A stretch of DNA of 64,000 nucleotides from Luscinia megarhynchos (lineage: Eukaryota > Chordata > Aves > Passeriformes > Turdidae): contig CM067592.1 of NCBI GenBank assembly GCA_034336665.1, positions 29,547,819-29,611,818 on the forward strand. The letters run 5' to 3'. Shown here one piece after another: positions 1-11,400 of the stretch (position 1 is the first letter of the stretch; each line of letters opens with the position of its first letter). Position numbers and translations under genes: made by a program. The notes under the pieces were generated by a model that was given only the letters and a program-made list of their open reading frames with translations, ran no database searches and had not been told where the DNA came from.

Positions 1-300
1 CCCTGCACCACTGCAGGGCAGGAGAGAGAGCTGGGAAGGAGGAACGGGTTGGAGGAAGTTCTTTTCAAGGTTCTTGTTTTATTTCTCATTATCCCACCCT
101 GCTTTTGCTTGTAATGAATTCAATTAATATCTCTAATTTGATTCTGATTTGCCTGTGACAGTATTTGGTGAGTGATCTCTCTCTATCCTTATCCCAATGA
201 ACCCCTTTTCACATTTCTTCTCTCCTGTCCATCTATGGACAGGGTTAATGTAGCTGCTCTGGTGGGTATCTACCATCCATCCTGGAGACAACCCACTACA
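1..300 (+). mobile_element. 3' part of an endogenous retrovirus LTR (avian family)
   Basis: The segment reads like the U3 end, R and U5 of an avian LTR: a purine-rich stretch (about 18-60), then TTATTTCTCATTATCCCACC (about 79-98), a decayed polyadenylation signal (AATGAA near 113, where related copies as I recall them carry AATAAA), a GTGAGTGATCTCTCTC block (168-183), and a U5-like end closing with CCCACTACA at about 300. LTRs end in CA, which fits. The 5' half would lie before position 1, so the target duplication cannot be checked. No retroviral coding sequence follows, so this is a solo LTR or a decayed fragment. Assignment is from memory of avian LTR sequence; the exact family name is not claimed. 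The same family seems to supply the U3 region at 5075-8405 in the opposite orientation. Confidence 0.72.
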
Positions 301-2287
301 CAACTCTACAATCTTATGTTTTAGGACCACCATTTCTGCTGTCTTTGACATCAACATCTAACTACGTAAAATGAACAAACACAGTTGATGTAAATCAAAT
401 AACCTGATCAAATCTGACACTTCTGTGTTTTGTATATGACTCTATAGCTTTCAATTGTTAGTGATGTTAGAACAGAGAGGCACATGTGGATGAAGAAAAT
501 TCAGTCGAAATATTTTTTAAGAACATGATTTGGTCACCTCAGCTGACTCATATGATTTTTCTGATTGCAAAGATCACATTAAGATGAGATTTACAGGCTC
601 ACTGGCTGCAGAGTTGTGCAGAAATACTAATACTCCTACAATTATAGCTGTGCTGAGACTAAAATATACAGACTGGCAAGAGATATATAGTCATCCAGAC
701 ATCCTTTAGGGGATTACGTCCTGAGGATTACTCCTTCCCTGTAAATTATTCCCAATTACTTTTCGCAGCCAGCATCACCAAAAAATACTGTTTCCCCTAC
801 TCACACTGGGAAATGGTCCAAAATTAATCTTCAGTGATTTAGAATTTTAGTTTTTTGTCTAATCCAAGCTACCATATCCTAATGTTTTACATTGCTATAC
901 CCAGAAGTTATCTGACATATAAAGAAACCTCAGAGCTGTTGAAGAGCTTGCTAAGTTAAAAACTATAGCAGCAATGTACACCAGTCTACAAAACCAAAGA
1001 ATTTGGTTATATGAAAGAGGATCAATTCTAAAAGTAAACATAGAAGTATTTTTTTTTTTTTTTAATATTTTGGAACAATCTTTCATAGAAGGAGAGAAAG
1101 TGAACAGAAATAGATATTTTGGTAGTATCTTTTTTCCCCATGGATATTTTTACCATTTAGTAATTTTGACATTACAAGTTAAACTGATCGTGGAATTGTA
1201 TTCTTGCTTGCTAATGGCTTATAACCTGCAGCAGATTTTGGGGGGAGGGTTTTTTGAGCATATACTCAATTTAAATGGAACTGAGTTCTGTTTAAAATTT
1301 ATTTTACCCAACATTAGCTATTTCTACTTTACGCAAGTTAGATACTGCATTAACACAAAATTATGGAAATCTACCCATTCCGCAAGAATACAGAATAATT
1401 ACTATAAGGATTTTAATCATTAATATTTTTACTAAGCAATAATATACCTTGTCTACTAGGGTTTGTCTGAACAAAAAGAAAACAAACTGAAACTGAATCG
1501 AACCAAACCAAACAAACAAACAAATAGAAAAGGAGCAATTTCAAGCTATTTCAAAAGTAAAATGTTAAAAATCAATGTAAATTTAACATTTGAACTGTTT
1601 TCAACACCTTTTCCATAGAACTCAAAACTTTTTGTTGTGTAGGGCAAATTCCTTGTGAGGATTCATAGCGACCAAAGCATTACTTTACAATAGTTTAAAG
1701 TGCTTATGGGAATATCATGTGGAAAAGCCAGAAATGTGTGCCAAGGAACAAATACTCATGTCAAGAAGCTCAAAATAAAATCATGGCATAGTTCCTCAAT
1801 GAACATTTTGTGCTTTTAAGTGGTTCCTCCAAATTGGCAGGCAAATACTGAGAAGGATGTTATACTAATCCTATATACCCTCCAGTGCTATCAGGAAAAG
1901 TACTGACCTCATGAAAGGTATTTCAGAAAACAGAATGTCATATGTTTTTAGCAAAAATGATAAAATATGTGTAGCTAAGAAGTCCTTAAACATTTTTTTT
2001 ACTTCCCATATACACATCTTAATAGCTCTAGCATTTTAAATTTCCCAGCTTTCTTTTCCTTCCTACACTTTGTAACCTTTCCCCTCAGATATTAATAACT
2101 TATCACCATAACTCATTTCAAGTTGGTGTGTACCATTTGGAAATTAATGCAAAATACTACTAGAGACAAAAAGGGTACAGGAAAAAAGTGCAATGGCCCA
2201 AATAGTCTTTAGTGAGGCATTCTTCATTACATTTGCAATAAAAAGCTTTCTAGATAGTTGTGATGACTGATCGTATAAGAAAGAAAA
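301..2287. other. AT-rich unique sequence, no gene seen
   Basis: Nothing recognisable as a gene. It contains a T run (about 1051-1064) and a short AACC/AAAC-type simple repeat at 1500-1525. The longest frame is 149 codons (974-1423, +); it reads through the T tract, shows no known domain, and looks like chance. Confidence 0.6.
1500..1525 (+). repeat. (AAAC)n-like simple repeat
   Basis: Short run of AACCA/AAAC units, imperfect, visible directly in the sequence. Confidence 0.8.
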
Positions 2288-2790
2288 GGGCTGAACTGAA
2301 AATTGGTTGAATGGCAAGGCCTAGAGTGCTGTGATTAGTGGAACAAAGTTTAGTTGGAGGCCAACAACTAATTATCTGAGAGGCCGATCTTACTTGATTA
2401 ATGATTTGTATGATGAGGGGGACTGTACCCCGATAAGATTTGCAGATGGTACAAAACTAGGAAGAACATCTGATGTGGAAAAGGTTTTTGCTGTTACTGA
2501 GATGGATCATGACAGGCTGGGGAACTGAGCTGTCAGGAGCCCCATGAAGTTTGACAAGGGCAAGTGTGAAGGCTCACACCCCTTCACCAGAGCGTGCTGG
2601 TGGCTTCCCAGAGGGAGAGCCCCATGGCAGAGAAAGATGTGGGGCTCCAGTGTTGTGTCCTTGGGACAGAGAGCTGATAGCATTCTGGGCTGCATCAAAC
2701 ACATCGTTGCCAGCAGGGCCATGCAAGGTCCTTCCTTATTGTTAAACACTGATGAGGGTACTGGAAGACTGGAGCACTGGGTCCTGATCA
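2288..2790 (+). mobile_element. CR1 LINE fragment, reverse-transcriptase region, inactive
   Basis: Degenerate copy of the ORF2 reverse transcriptase of a CR1 (chicken repeat 1) non-LTR retrotransposon. The frame from 2331 shows the order expected for CR1: ISGTK then SWRPTTN, then INDLYDEGDCT, then the palm motif. The palm motif, normally F/Y-A-D-D, reads F-A-D-G at 2439-2450, so the second catalytic aspartate is lost. The stretch between SWRPTTN and INDL, which should hold the conserved PQGS block, is degraded. Beyond the stop at 2526-2528 the match continues at nucleotide level (AAGTTTGACAAGGGCAAGTG, then GCTGCATCAA and TTGCCAGCAG). The element is interrupted near 2790 and resumes near 3637. 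CR1 is the dominant LINE of birds, which supports an avian source. Confidence 0.85.
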
Positions 2791-3630
2791 ACATTTCTGT
2801 CTTGCTTTAGTAAGAAATTTAGGAATGAGTGTTTCCTCTAAAAAAGCAGGTTCCAAGAATCTTCTTCTGCTAATAAGAAGTGAATACTAGTGGATGAAAA
2901 TGGGGGAAAAAAAAGTTTATTGATCACCAAAGTGCCCACATGGCACAGTAAAAGCTAAATAAATTCTCGATATTGAACTGTTAGACCATACACCCCCCCT
3001 CCCCTCCACTCCAATACCCCCCACACACACGGGAACAAAAATCCAGACTGGTAAACAAAAAGAAAAAAAACCCCACCACGTGGGGGGCAGAAACGTGGTA
3101 CCAGGTCCTCTGTCAGGGGTAAAAAAATGTTGATACAGCAGCTCAGCAGCTTGGGCAAACAGATGCCAACCTGACGAATCTCTGGTGCTGTCCCCTCCTC
3201 ACAGCTGATGCAGCAGGTGGGTTTGGTGTCCTTTCTTGGCTTTTTCTGAGATCTGGGGCCAAAACAGAGTAGTCCCTCAGCTTCCTGCCAATCCCAGATC
3301 ATTCCCTCTGAGCTTGGACCCAAACCAAACTGAGTTCCAAGAGCCACTGAAGGATTGCTGCTGCAGCCTCTCCAAGGCCAGGGAAGTGAAAAAAAAAGCT
3401 CTTCTTGCCTAAGTAAACAAAAAAACAAACTAACCAAGAAAAAAATCCCCAGACCACAAGGCACCCAGACACTTGGGGGTGAGGCTTTGAAAAAGCCTGC
3501 CAAAGAGCCCCAAGGGTTCCCCCTCCTCCAGGATCACCTTACAGCTACAGCCACCATTTCTAGGCATAGAGCAGATGATTAGGAAATCTAGTAATCATCC
3601 TAAAATCACCCCAAGATAATTTCCCAACAC
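2790..3630 (-). other. Insert of about 840 bp splitting the CR1, possible antisense LTR or retrocopy
   Basis: This block sits between two collinear CR1 pieces and has no resemblance to CR1. On the - strand it starts near 3629 with TGTTGGGAA, an LTR-like TG start, and runs to an AATAAA signal at about 2917-2922 followed by a T-rich stretch (A-rich on + strand, 2906-2914). That layout suits an LTR or other polyadenylated insert in antisense. The - strand carries a 182-codon open frame (2955-3503) with no recognisable domain; it is one of the longest frames outside the minisatellites. Flanking duplication is not clear: TTTTG against TTTTC on the - strand is the best I see. The part from 2790 to about 2895 may be separate. 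Family not identified. Confidence 0.4.
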
Positions 3631-3636
3631 AAAAGA

Positions 3637-4100
3637 GATGGATAGCTACTGGAAAGAGAGGGCCAAAGGACTCTTTAGGCAAATGGAACGTCTCATATAT
3701 GAGGAAAAACTGAGGCACTCTCTAGCCAAGGGAAAAGATTATTCAGAAGGAATCTTATTCAGAAGGAATCTTATCAATGTGTACCAATATCTAAAGGGAG
3801 GGGGAGAGGAGGACATATCCAGGCTGTTTTCAGGGAGGTCCAGTGAGAGGACAAGAGAAAATTGGCGCAAAAGGAAACACAGGAAGGTCCAAAGGAACAG
3901 AAGGAGACTAGTTTTTTAAGGATGAATTACAGAGCCCTGGCACAGGTTGCCCAGGTAAGTTGTGGAGTCTCCAGCCTCGAAAACAGTCCAGAGCCATCTG
4001 CACACACTCCTGGGCAATCAGTTCTAGCTAACCTTGCTTGAGAAGGACAAGATGACCTCAAGCTCCCTTGCAGCCTCAATCAGCCCCTGATTCTCATAAT
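3637..4100 (+). mobile_element. CR1 LINE fragment, ORF2 C-terminus and 3' end
   Basis: Continuation of the CR1 at 2288-2790. The frame from 3638 shows the CR1 ORF2 C-terminal pattern: MERLIYEEKLRH, then LINVYQYLKGG, then RLFS, then RTREN and KHRK. Downstream, GCACAGGTTGCCCAG (3940-3954), GTGGAGTCTCCA (3962-3973) and GATGACCTCAAG (4050-4061) match the usual CR1 3' end. The copy closes near 4100 in a degenerate version of the terminal ATTCTGTG repeats. A 16-bp tandem duplication (3741-3772) interrupts it. About 30 bp of CR1 sequence appear to be missing at the junction with the insert. Confidence 0.85.
3741..3772 (+). repeat. 16-bp tandem duplication inside the CR1
   Basis: Two identical copies of ATTCAGAAGGAATCTT lie end to end at 3741-3756 and 3757-3772. 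In related CR1 copies this position holds a single segment, so the duplication is private to this copy and shifts the frame by one base. Confidence 0.9.
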
Positions 4101-5074
4101 ATTTTTAAGGAAAAGGCTATCCTGGTGTCTACAAAGACAAAATATAACTCATGAAGAATCTCTTATCCTTTCCAATACATTCCAATAAGCATTTTTATTA
4201 AAATTTACAGTTTATTTGACAATAAAGCCAAACAGCTTCTCCCATGCCTGTATCCAAATCACTTGGCAGCAGTTTAAATGCCTAGTCAGTGGAAAAATGC
4301 CTTGAAATTTTGACACCAAACTCTTAATAGTTTACTCACTGCATAAGTAAAATCCCAGTAAAATCTCTGTAAATTTCTGCCTCAGATTTTTTCTTTCTTT
4401 CTGCAAGAGAATGCAAAAACTTTTGGGAAAGAGAAGAGAAAATCTTGAAGACAATCTGAGCTCTGAAGAGGATGAAAACAGCAAATTCTATATTTAAATT
4501 CATTATGTTCCAGGGTGGTTGGTTTTCCATTCCTGTTTCAAACTTTGACTTAAAGGGCTTTAGCCTTATATTACCATTCTATATCTTTTCCTTCTAAGTA
4601 GATTTGTAAATTTAGCCCTCTATTATTTTATCATTTGATTGGCAAAGATTCAAATTCTATGCTCTATTGCCCAGGCAGCTTGTAAACAGGAAAAGAATAC
4701 AGGGACTAAACTTTAATTCAAAACATTGATCTAAAGGCCAAAGTAAAAGAGTGTTTTAGTATTACAGTTTGAATGCATGACAAACGCTGACAACTTGTCT
4801 CATGCCAAAGAGTAAAAATCAAATGGAAATGGCAGAGCATTGATTCATTCTCATGGTCCAGATGATGGTGATACAAAGAATTACAGGACAGATTTCTTCT
4901 TTTTTTGTAGCTCCTGATTAACAGCAAGTTAGGAATAACAGTTATAAACAGTTGTTTTTGTCATTAATTACCTTGTTCCCACTCTCCTCCTCCCTGTTTT
5001 AGTTTTTGGCTGGCTGGTTTTGTTGTAGGTTTGGTTTGGTTTGATTTGTCTTTTCTGTTCATTTAGGGTTTTTT
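4101..5074. other. AT-rich unique sequence, no gene seen
   Basis: No recognisable gene or element. Near the end (about 5010-5046) there are short GGTTT-type repeats next to the truncated end of the following LTR. Confidence 0.6.
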
Positions 5075-8000
5075 CAGCTACAACCATTTGTCATGTCCTC
5101 TCTCTGGCGTGGGTCCAATCTCACAAGCAGCAGCCCTACCAAAGCTGCTGCAATGTGAGTCCCTCCCACGGGCACACAGTCCTCCCAAAACTGCTGCACC
5201 ATGGGTCACTCTTCCACAGGGTGCAGTCCTACAAAGAAAGGCTGCTCCAGCCTGGAAGCAGGGCCCCCTCTCTGCCCCAGGTCTCCCACAGGATCACAGC
5301 CTCCTCCAGGCACCCACCTGCTCCAGCATGGGCACCTCCATGGGCTGTGGGTGGATCTCTGCATCCCCATGGATCCCATGGGCTGTGGGTGGATCTCTGC
5401 ATCCCCATGGATCCCCATGGACTGTGGGTGGATCTCTCATCCCCCATGGATCCCCATGGGCTGTGGGTGGATCTCTCATCCCCCCTGGATCCTCACAGGC
5501 TGTGGGTGGATCTCTGCATCCCCATGGATCCCATGGGCTGTGGGTGGATCTCTGCATCCTTTTGGATCCCCATGGGCTGTGGGTGGATCTCTGCATCCCC
5601 CATGGATCCCCGCATGCGGCTGTGGGTGGATCTCTGCATCCCCCATGGATCCCCATGGGCTGTGGGTGGATCTCTCATCCCCCATGGATCCCCGCACGCT
5701 GTGGGTGGATCTCTGCATTCCCCATGGATCCCATGGGCTGTGGGTGGATCTCTGCATCCTTTTGGATCCCCATGGGCTGTGGGTGGATCTCTGCATCCCC
5801 CATGGATCCCCATGGCTGTGGGTGTATCTCTGCATCCCCATGGATCCCCCATGGGCTGTGGGTGGATCTCTCATCCCCCATGGATCCCCATGGGCTGTGG
5901 GTGGATCTCTGCATCCCCATGGATCCCCATGGGCTGTGGGTGGATCTCTGCATCCCCATGAGTCCCATGGGCTGTGGGTGGATCTCTGCATCCCCCATGG
6001 ATCCCCATGGGCTGTGGGTGGATCTCTGCATCCCTTGTGGATCCCCATGGGCTGTGGGTGGATCTCTGCATTCCCTGGATCCCCATGGGCTGTGGGTGGA
6101 TCTCTGCATCCCCCATGGATCCCCACAGGCTGTGGGTGGATCTCTGCATCCCCCATGGATCCCCATGGGCTGTGGGTGGATCTCTCATCCCCCCTGGATC
6201 CCCCATGGGCTGTGGGTGGATCTCTCATCCCCCCTGGATCCTCACAGGCTGTGGGTGGATCTCTGCATCCCCCATGGATCCCCATGGGCTGTGGGTGGAT
6301 CTCTGCATCCTTGTGGATCCCCACAGGCTGTGAGTGGATCTCCTGCATCCCCCATGGATCCCCATGGGCTGTGGGTGGATCTCTGCATCCCCCTGGATCC
6401 CCATGGGCTCTGGGTGGATCTCTGCATCCTTGTGGATCCCCATGGGCTGTGGGTGGATCTCTGCATTCTCCATGGATCCCCCATGGGCTGTGGGTGGATC
6501 TCTGCATCCCCATGGATCCCCCATGGGCTGTGGGTGGATCTCTGCATCCCCATGGATCCCATGGGCTGTGGGTGGATCGCTGCATCCCCCATGGATCCCC
6601 ACAGGCTGTGGGTGGATCTCTGCATCCCTTGTGGATCCCAAGGGCTGTGGGTGGATCTCTGCATCCCCCATGGATCCCCCATGGGCTGTGGGTGGATCTC
6701 TGCATCCCTCATGGATCCCATGGGCTGTGGGTGGATCTCTGCATCCCTTGTGGATCCCCCATGGGCTGTGGGTGGATCTCTCATCCCCCCTGGATCCCCC
6801 ATGGGCTGTGGGTGGATCTCTCATCCCCCATGGATCCCATGGGCTGTGGGTGGATCTCTCATCCCCCATGGATCCCCATGGGCTGTGGGTGGATCTCTGC
6901 ATCCCCATGGATCCCCCACAGGCTGTGGGTGGATCTCTACATCCCCATGGATCCCCCCATGGGCTGTGGGTGGATCTCTGCATCCCCCATGGATCCCCAT
7001 GGGCTGTGGGTGGATCTCTGCATCCTTGTGGATCCCATGGGCTGTGGGTGGATCTCTGCATCCCCATGGATCCCCATGGCTGTGGGTGGATCTCTGCATC
7101 CCCCATGGATCCCCATGGGCTGTGGGTGGATCTCTGCATTCCCCATGGATCCCCCATGGGCTGTGGGTGGATCTCTGCATCCCCCATGGATCCCCCATGG
7201 CTGTGGGTGGATCTCTGCATCCCTCATGGATCCCATGGGCTGTGGGTGGATCTCTGCATTCCCATGGATCCCCCATGGGCTGTGGGTGGATCTCTGCATC
7301 CCCCTGGATCCCCCATGGGCTGTGGGTGGATCTCTGCATCCCCCATGGATCCCATGGGCTGTGGGTGGATCTCTGCTTCCCCATGGATCCCATGGGCTGT
7401 GGGTGGATCTCTGCATCCCCCATGGATCCCATGGGCTGTGGGTGGATCTCTGCATTCCCATGGATCCCCATGGGCTGTGGGTGGATCTCTGATCCTTGTG
7501 GATCCCAAGGCTGTGGGTGGATCTCTGCATCCTTGTGGATCCCCCACAGGCTGTGAGTGGATCTCTGCATCCCCCATGGATCCCATGGGCTGTGGGTGGA
7601 TCTCTGCATCCTTGTGGATCCCCATGGCTGTAGGTGGATCTCTGCATCCTTGTGGATCCCCACAGGCTGTGAGTGGATCTCTGCATCCCCCATGGATCCC
7701 AAGGGCTGTGGGTGGATCTCTGCATTCCCATGGATCCCCATGGGCTGTGGGTGGATCTCTAAATCCCCCTGGATCCCCATGGGCTGTGGGTGGATCTCTG
7801 CATTCCCTGTGGGATCCCCCATGGGCTGTGGGTGGATCTCTGCATCCTTATGGATCCCCATGGGCTGTGGGTGGATCTCTACATCCCCATGGATCCCCAT
7901 GGGCTGTGGGTGGATGTCTCATCCCCCATGGATCCCCATGGGCTGTGGGTGGATCTCTCATCCCCAGGGATCCCATGGGCTGTGGGTGGATCTCTCATCC

Positions 8001-8405
8001 CCCATGGATCCCCATGGCTGCAGGGGCACAGCTGCCTCACCATGGTCTCACCACAGCCTGCAGAGGAATCTCAGCTCCAGCATCTGGAGCAGCTCCTGCC
8101 CCTCCTTCTGCACTGGCTTTGGTGTTGCCGTGTTGTTTCCCTCACATGTTCTCATCTCCTCCTGTTCTCTGAGTAGGAGCAAAAAACCTTGTGACTTTGT
8201 TTTGATTCTCTTCCCAAATATGTTATCACAGAGATGTTACCAACCTCTCTCACTGGCCCAGCTTTGGCCAGCAGTGTGTCCATCTTCAGAGCCACCAGGG
8301 CTGGCTCTGACAGACATGGTGGAAGCTTCAGCAGCTTCTCACAGAAGCCACCTCAGTGATAGCCCCTCTGCTATGAAAAACCAGGTCATGCCAAGCCAAT
8401 TCATT
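5075..8405 (-). mobile_element. U3 part of an avian endogenous retrovirus LTR, containing a minisatellite
   Basis: Read on the - strand, the sequence starts near 8405 as an LTR-like 5' end, then has GAGAAGCTGCTGAAGCTTCC (about 8324-8343), then GTGATAACATATTTGGGAAG (8213-8232), then a CTGCTCCAG-rich U3 body. After the 68-copy array (8017 down to 5338) the U3 body resumes with GCTCCAGCATGG-like motifs and a block containing CATGGTGCAG. The match fades near 5075, so the R and U5 parts, with the polyadenylation signal, are missing. The order and motifs agree with the avian LTR family whose 3' part I recognise at 1-300. Family recall is from memory. No retroviral coding region is attached. Confidence 0.68.
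5338..8017 (+). repeat. Minisatellite, about 68 copies of a 39-bp unit
   Basis: Hand counting of the CTGTGGGTGGATCTC core gives about 68 copies over 2,680 bp, a mean of 39.4 bp. The unit joins GGCTGTGGGTGGATCTCT, GCATCCCCATGGATCC and CCATG. Most units carry GGATCC (BamHI site) and CCATGG (NcoI site). Unit lengths vary, through lost GC after TCTCT, runs of 3-6 C, and CATGG/CACAGG/TTGTGG alternatives. Many units of 39 bp (13 codons) contain no stop in any frame, so long but meaningless open frames arise on both strands, up to 822 codons (5088-7556, +). The composition is far richer in GC than the surrounding DNA. Both edges continue into the same LTR U3 sequence. Confidence 0.97.
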
Positions 8406-11400
8406 CAGATACAAAATGTCTCTTTGAGATGTACCTAAAACTACGGTCAGATCTAGTTCTTGAGGTTTTAAAAGCTAGGCCTTCCTAGCCCTGCTAGTTT
8501 TGTTCTCCTGCAACTGTATATCACATTTCTAGTTCTTCCAGTGTTTGTCTAAAATGACGGGAAGGGAACTGCTCTGTAACAGATCACTAACCCCAGTGAC
8601 AGGCTCTGTGCTAAGTGGCTCTCCTATCACAGCATCATTCTCACATCTTTAGGTGGCTTTGCCTGTGTCTTATGGATACAAGGATTCCTGCTGGTTATGC
8701 AGTTTTCACTCCGATGTAATGCCATTACCTGCACCATTACAATGTTAGTAAGTTAAATAGAAGCCTCACTGTGAGGTGATACGTTGGAAACCTGCATTTG
8801 ATTTAAAAAACCTCTAGCATAATATCAAAAATTTCTAAATGTCAAGAGAGAGGGATTCATATAGAGATAGCTGAAATATTCACTTAATCATTTGCTTATC
8901 TTTACTATCTTTCATTCTCTTCCTAAAACATAAAAAGGAATGTGTAACAACAGCCTCTCCAAAATATATCTAGAATGTTATCTCCAATTATCCAGCCAAG
9001 AGTATTTTACTTCACAAAACCCATTTTGAGTTGAAATTATAGTTTGATCCTTAATGTTAATCAAAATACAAAGACAAAAAACTGTCAGTGCATAGCACAA
9101 TATTGTAACAACACACAAAATTTGGCTATATGTTTCAGAGCATTCCTACATGAATTTAATTTGCACAGAAATTAGTTACTGGGGAAGATACTGAGGTAAC
9201 AATCCTGGTCACACCATGAAGAAACAGATGTTGTTCTGAATAAAAAAGTTACTTGAATTATTGTTTTTGAGGCATTCTGCCGCTGAAACATGAAGTTTTT
9301 TAGTTACTTGTTAAAGTATGCAGAATTCCAGCAGGTACTATTCTTAATACTATTTTTCTAGTACTTTTTATGGTATTCTCTAAGTATAGTGCTGGCTGCT
9401 TAATTCAGCAAAAAGCTCAGAGTCCTAAAGGGATTTCAGTATTAAAATCTTAAAGAGACAGGAGTTTAATTAAAGAATCAGTGAGAGTTTCTCAAACTAG
9501 GTGGTTTTATTAGTTAATTTATTTTATTGTTGTTTGCTGTTATTTTATTAGGTTGTTTTAAGATTTAGTCTCAGATTTTCATTGAGTTTTGCTTCTATAC
9601 CTTGCTCAATTCTCAGAGTTATCTTTAAAAAAAAAAAAATTGGTCAAGTACGTATTTTAGTAATGTTTATTTACTTTTATGTCTCCATTTTTTTCAGCTG
9701 GTGCCTACTCTGAAAAGTAATATCATTCAAAAACCACAGAATGATTGTTAACTGTAAAAATGAGTAAATTATACATACATTAAAACAAAAAATAGTGCTT
9801 CAAATCAGCTACAAAAGTTAATTGAACCAGCTACACTTGTTCACTAGCAATTATGTTGCAGATATATAAATGACATTATATTGGCTCTGGCATTATAGAT
9901 ATGCAACTTCGTTTATAAGGAAATATTTGTTGATTGTTGTTTGGGGTTTTTTTAATTTTAGTGTAAGGGTTTGTTTTAATTTTTGTATATATTTTGATTG
10001 AACAAGTTAAATAGCCTAATATTATTAATTTTAATTAATTATTAATTATATTAATATAGTTATATTTTGTATGAAACCTTCCTTGGGATTTTTGTCCGTA
10101 AATTGTACCTGTTAAAAGAACAGATAAATCTAGTTAGTAGCTCAGGATTATCTCAAAAATTGTTGCTCAATTGAAGTCTCCAAAATTAGGTTTCTTGATA
10201 TAATGATCCTATATGATGATACATCTTATATTAGAATTCTGAGGTTGCAAAAAAAAAAATAAAATCAGGGATTTTGTAGATCTGCTCTACTTTGGTTATC
10301 ACCAACCTCAGAATTCTATATAAACTATTTTCCTTTCTTACATGATTCAGATCCCCATCTCCATAGCATCTAGACCACACTTGATCTACTCGAAAGCACA
10401 ATTGAGAAAGCAACAACAAATCCTTTAATCTTCAGAAAAAGTTCTACCCTCAATAGATATAAATCTCTCCATTTCCCACCAGTATGCTCTAATCAACATT
10501 TTTTCACCACTGTAACACAGATGTTCATCAGCATGTTCAAAGAAACTGTTTTCTTTTCAATGACCAATATACAGATGTAACCAGTAGGACCAAGGTTCTG
10601 CCATTAAACATTCTGTGGAAGTAATGGGCTTAGAGACCTAGGGATTATTCCCTAACTGAATGAATCCTTGGGGTTTTTTTCCTGGGGTGAATTGAACTTC
10701 TGAAGCAGTGATTTAAATTCATTATCAATGGAACACGCAGGAGAGACACACCATTTCTAGAATAAATGAACATCAACAGTTTTTCAAATACTGATTTTTC
10801 TTAAATTCTTCCTAAGTGTAATGCACTGTATGTCTCAGATCAAAAGAATTCTCTACAACTTGAAACAATAGTAGCAAAAAACCAAAGTTTTTCAGAGCAT
10901 TTTGGTTAAGGCACACTATTCTCCTAACACTCAGCACTAAAGAAAATTTAAAATCTATCAACCAGACTTTACTGGCTAGATCAGTGAATTCAAGCCTTTG
11001 GATTAAATTGAGCACAGAATTGGCAGATGATCCCACAACGGCTCTGGTTGACATAATGAACTAATACCAATCATAATGGTTATATCTTTGTTCTAATAGG
11101 CATCAAAATCTAATGGCTAAGGACAAAAGTAGTCAATAAAAAAGATGTGTGACATTACTGAACCACTTTACTTTTTATATGTAGTGTGCTGTCTAGTCTA
11201 TACAGCATAAAGAGTATTGGAGCTCAGCGGATTTTGAAATTCTCTTTTTCTGTGGAAGGGCACCCTAGGCAAGCCTTCCAGGGAAGGAAGGTTTGACGAG
11301 GTCAAAGCAACTGTGCTTTGCTAGAACAGAGACTATGAGAGAATCATTCTAGAAAAAATATTTTTTTTTTTAAGGCCAAGATTTTACCCCGTGCAAAATT

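Noticed and set aside
5088..8438. Very long open frames (822, 763, 612, 306 and 293 codons on +; 409, 359, 331 and 264 codons on -) across the 39-bp array
   Set aside because: They exist on both strands and in all frames at once, because the unit is about 13 codons without a stop. Frames drift with unit-length changes, and peptides are low-complexity repeats with no domain, so they are artefacts of the minisatellite.
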